A stretch of 64,000 nucleotides of DNA, taken from contig NZ_JABBEA010000006.1 in NCBI RefSeq assembly GCF_012912005.1, positions 243,662-307,661 on the forward strand, given 5' to 3'. Below the pieces are notes generated by a model. The model had not been told where the DNA came from and made no database searches. It worked only from the letters and a program-made list of their open reading frames with translations. The stretch is from Paenibacillus sp. SZ31 (lineage in GTDB: Bacteria; Bacillota; Bacilli; Paenibacillales; Paenibacillaceae). Position numbers and translations under genes: made by a program. How positions within the stretch are numbered: position 1 is the first letter of the stretch; every line of letters begins with the position of its first letter. Of this stretch, positions 61,694-64,000 are shown piece after piece.

Positions 61694-62743
61694 ATGATGT
61701 ACAAACAGCATTATGTCAAAATAACGGGGATACTGTTCATACTCGCGATGTTACTTGTTGCGTGTGGACAGACACCTGCAAGCACTTCGCAGCCATCTGC
61801 AGATGGCGTGAAATCAGCTGCGGGGACAGATGGGGAATCATCCACTGAATCAGCTACTAAGACGGTGGAGAGCGCCAGTGGCAGCAAAGAAATCCCGGCA
61901 CATCCTGAACGGATTGTGTCCATTAATATGGAGGACATTCTACTTTCCTTGGAGGTACCACTGGTACTTGCTACACCTATTGGCAGGCAAGATTACCTGA
62001 ATGAGCAACTTGAAGCCCAAGGCGTGGCTGTCGAACCCATTAATGAGAGTGTCAATTTTGAAGCTGTAGTCGGCGCCAATCCAGACCTTATTATTGCCAA
62101 TGCCAGTTTGGATGCCAAGATTCTCGAACAACTCGAAAAAATCGCGCCTACGATCACTTATGATCGACGTAATTGGCAGGAATCTATCGTGCAGATAGCT
62201 ACTGCACTGGATATTGAAGAGCGGGCTGAACAGCTTTTACAAAAAAATAAAGACCAAGTAACTGAAGCTCAGAAGCTCGCAGCCAATATCACCAAGACCA
62301 AACCTACAGCTGCATTCCTGCGCCTGGAAGAGAAGGATATGCGTTTGTTCTTCTCTTCCATTCCATCCACGCCATTTCCAGCTTCCAGTTATGTAGGAGC
62401 GGGTTATGAGGTTGGATTCACTCCCGACGCTCTCGTTACCAAACTTGAGGCAGAGAATCCGGAACGGATGAATGCCAGTATCTCGGTTGAGCTTTTGCCT
62501 GAAATCAAAGCAGACTATCTGTTTATCGTGTCCATTAGCTCAGATGGGTCAGCTGAAGCGTTGCAAAAAACAAAAGATGAACTCAATGAAATCCAGCAAC
62601 TCCAAGTATGGAAAAGCTTACCCGCTGTTCAAAATGGTCATGTCTATGTCCTCAATGCTAAGAAATGGCTCATTGACGGCCCCATTGCCGAATCGCTCAA
62701 ACGTAATGAAATGCTCGAAGTTCTTGGACTACCTGCTCCATAA
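61694..62743 (+). CDS. ferric-siderophore ABC transporter, binding lipoprotein
   Basis: The second FecB/FeuA-type iron-complex binding protein, 349 residues. The lipobox is L-V-A-C (Cys24), followed by a long Ser/Thr/Ala linker. The mature part begins G-S-K-E-I-P-A-H-P-E-R-I-V-S, has the lobe motif F-E-A-V-V-G-A-N-P-D-L-I-I and the linking helix, and ends W-L-I-D-G-P-I-A-E-S. GGGGG lies close before the double ATG at 61694/61697. As at 16.3 kb, no permease is adjacent. It is predicted to be controlled by Fur and by the upstream AraC-type regulator. Confidence 0.9.
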   Translation: MMYKQHYVKITGILFILAMLLVACGQTPASTSQPSADGVKSAAGTDGESSTESATKTVESASGSKEIPAHPERIVSINMEDILLSLEVPLVLATPIGRQDYLNEQLEAQGVAVEPINESVNFEAVVGANPDLIIANASLDAKILEQLEKIAPTITYDRRNWQESIVQIATALDIEERAEQLLQKNKDQVTEAQKLAANITKTKPTAAFLRLEEKDMRLFFSSIPSTPFPASSYVGAGYEVGFTPDALVTKLEAENPERMNASISVELLPEIKADYLFIVSISSDGSAEALQKTKDELNEIQQLQVWKSLPAVQNGHVYVLNAKKWLIDGPIAESLKRNEMLEVLGLPAP

Positions 62744-62774
62744 TAGTCAATATACCTCTGTTTCATTCACAACA

Positions 62775-62820
62775 AACAAAAGGAGATTCACCGGATTTTC
62801 GGTGGATCTCCTTTTGTTTT
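62775..62820 (+). terminator. terminator of the second siderophore-binding gene
   Basis: AACAAAAGGAGAT-t-CACCG pairs with CGGTG-g-ATCTCCTTTTGTT with one mismatch, and TTT follows. Confidence 0.9.
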
Positions 62821-62966
62821 AATATTTCAAATGGCCTCATTCAGTCCTGTTTCATGAAAAATCATCCTTAATGCTTAACAGCTAAATGTACTTCATGTAC
62901 ACCTTTCTCATTCTACAATTAATTAGGGATAGGTAATCATCAAAATCATATATAACTATCAGGCTT

Positions 62967-63572
62967 TTAATATATTTTAAAATTTTGGGCTGTTTCAATC
63001 CCAAGTGCACTCTGGATAAACGTATTAGCCACTTTCTCTACAGGTACAGGATTAAATCCAATAAAGAAATCCTTATATTTTTCCGCCGACTCTACAAACA
63101 GATTAGGACTAACCGAATTCAAACGAATACCCCTTGGCAACTCAAACGCTGCCGCTTTGGCAAACGAATCAATAGCCCCATTCACCATAGCGCTTGATGC
63201 ACCTTGCTCAATAGGGTGATCTTGTATAATGCCACTGACCAGCGTGAAACTCCCCTTATCGTTAATATAGTGCTGACCAATCAACACAATATTGACCTGG
63301 CCAAGCAGTTTACCCTGCACACTAATCATATTGTTCTCAGGAGTCAGTTCTTCCAGTTTCGAATAATGGGTCTGGCCTGCCGCCACAATGACGTAATCAA
63401 TATTACCCACCGTTTCAAAGAGGGTAGTAATACTCTCTGTCGACGTCATATCCACCTGAACATCCCCCGATTGTCTACCTGCTGTAATAACCTCAACGGA
63501 ATAATCTCTCAGCTTCGCAACAACGGCTTTACCTAGCGTTCCGTTTCCACCAATGACCAGAGCTCTTTTCAT
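62967..63572 (-). CDS. short-chain dehydrogenase-like protein with altered active site
   Basis: A Rossmann-fold SDR of 201 residues. The nucleotide loop is V-I-G-G-N-G-T-L-G-K-A, followed by V-D-M-T, V-I-V-A-A-G-Q and the Ser of F-T-L-V-S-G. The catalytic Y-x-x-x-K is absent: the aligned segment reads S-S-A-M-V-N-G, so normal hydride transfer with Tyr/Lys is unlikely. The later R-G-I-R-L-N-S-V-S-P-N is usual. AAAGGAGG precedes the ATG. A group of short SDRs with this change exists; whether they are enzymes is unclear to me. It is a single gene before the tRNA cluster. Confidence 0.83.
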   Translation of the reverse strand: MKRALVIGGNGTLGKAVVAKLRDYSVEVITAGRQSGDVQVDMTSTESITTLFETVGNIDYVIVAAGQTHYSKLEELTPENNMISVQGKLLGQVNIVLIGQHYINDKGSFTLVSGIIQDHPIEQGASSAMVNGAIDSFAKAAAFELPRGIRLNSVSPNLFVESAEKYKDFFIGFNPVPVEKVANTFIQSALGIETAQNFKIY

Positions 63573-63708
63573 TACTGTTTGTCCTCCTTTATAAATAAAT
63601 ACGGTTAATCAGATACGAATTGTTCTATTTATTTAAACAAAGATTCCATCCTTATTCAAATGACATTTGACCCTATTTTAAAAGGAATACACTTATTCAT
63701 TTAACGCA

Positions 63709-63742
63709 CAAAAAAAGCCCCTGCTATAAGCAAAGGCTTTTC
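63709..63742 (-). terminator. terminator of the tRNA cluster
   Basis: AAAAGCC and GGCTTTT with a nested TGCT/AGCA pair form the stem; on the minus strand a run of seven Ts follows. Confidence 0.85.
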
Positions 63743-63757
63743 TATATGTTACTAGGA

Positions 63758-63828
63758 AGCGGGTGATGGGAATCGAACCCACGCTATTAGCTTGGAAGGC
63801 TAAAGTTCTACCATTGAACTACACCCGC
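63758..63828 (-). tRNA. tRNA-Gly (TCC)
   Basis: Cloverleaf on the minus strand: acceptor GCGGGTG with CACCCGC, anticodon arm TTAGC-CTTCCAA-GCTAA giving anticodon TCC, T-loop TTCGATT, and discriminator T as in Gram-positive glycine tRNAs. CCA is not encoded. Confidence 0.95.
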
Positions 63829-63840
63829 AAAATAAAAAAA

Positions 63841-63914
63841 TCGGGATGACACGATTTGAACATGCGACCCCCTGGTCCCAAACCAGGTGCTCTACCAAGC
63901 TGAGCTACATCCCG
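63841..63914 (-). tRNA. tRNA-Pro (TGG)
   Basis: Cloverleaf on the minus strand: acceptor CGGGATG with CATCCCG, anticodon arm CCTGG-TTTGGGA-CCAGG giving anticodon TGG, T-loop TTCAAAT, discriminator A. CCA is not encoded. Confidence 0.95.
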
Positions 63915-63930
63915 ATACTTATGAAAATAA

Positions 63931-64000
63931 TGGCGCGCCCTGAGAGATTCGAACTCCCGGCCTTTTGATTCGTAGTCAAACGCTCTATCCAGCTGAGCTA
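63931..64000 (-). tRNA. tRNA-Arg (ACG), 5' end outside the window
   Basis: Anticodon arm TTTGA-CTACGAA-TCAAA gives anticodon ACG (inosine at the wobble position). T-loop TTCGAAT and the 3' acceptor strand AGGGCGC with discriminator G are present, and the CCA end is encoded (63931-63933). The first bases of the acceptor strand lie beyond the window. Confidence 0.93.

Overview
The window looks like a chromosomal segment of a spore-forming, Gram-positive soil bacterium, most likely Paenibacillus. The signs are moderate GC content, strong AGGAGG-type ribosome binding sites, frequent TTG and GTG starts, sporulation-linked genes (a Spo0E-like phosphatase, a CdaS-type diadenylate cyclase, a GerMN lipoprotein) and many Bacillus-type gene orders (glnQHMP, azlCD, ywrABC-like chromate genes). 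This assignment comes from reading the sequence and was not tested by a search.

Layout. 0-2 kb: the end of an AraC regulator and a GH28 pectinase. 2.3-5.5 kb: a glutamine-type ABC operon. 5.6-8.3 kb, minus strand: an RRNPP/AloR-like peptide-sensing regulator, a previously uncalled 43-codon secreted propeptide gene overlapping its 3' end, an unknown gene and a spo0E-like gene. 8.5-14.5 kb: oxidoreductases, a TetR/MFS efflux pair with a clear operator, and a LysR/old-yellow-enzyme pair. 14.6-17.9 kb: a Btr-type AraC regulator, a Fur-controlled siderophore-binding lipoprotein and a nitroreductase. 18-24.4 kb: a chemoreceptor, leucine dehydrogenase, a diadenylate cyclase and a secreted protein. 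24.4-29 kb: a perfect Fur box before a 51-codon gene, an acetyltransferase, a Bacillus-type Fnr with a perfect Fnr box, and a GAF/response regulator/PAS-kinase set resembling NreABC. 29.2-30.8 kb: a short-chain chromate transporter pair with its Lrp-type regulator. 31-33.4 kb: a secreted protein of nine Ig-like repeats. 34.5-40.7 kb: a uronic-acid polysaccharide degradation cluster under a perfect cre site. 40.9-48 kb: azlCD, two further chemoreceptors with sigma-D-like promoters, and a DUF2087/GIY-YIG fusion. 48-51.7 kb: a serine hydrolase, a cell-wall amidase and a GerMN lipoprotein. 51.8-57.3 kb: a Fe3+/organophosphate-type ABC operon with a metallo-beta-lactamase-fold gene. 57.6-63.6 kb: a LysR regulator, a secreted CYTH-like protein, a second Btr-type regulator/siderophore-binder module and a short-chain dehydrogenase. 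The window ends in a minus-strand tRNA cluster (Gly, Pro, Arg).

How the parts fit. Two paralogous iron modules (14.6 kb and 59.9 kb) each pair an AraC regulator carrying a siderophore-binding domain with a Fur-boxed binding lipoprotein, but neither has a permease, so they probably feed an importer encoded elsewhere. Respiration and oxygen control centre on fnr and its neighbours. Carbon use is represented by the pectin/uronate enzymes and the cre site.

The most notable items are the regulator-propeptide pair at 6.77-8.25 kb, whose propeptide ends in NHGAGGY, and a family of palindromic intergenic repeats with three copies near 40.8, 44.3 and 57.4 kb.
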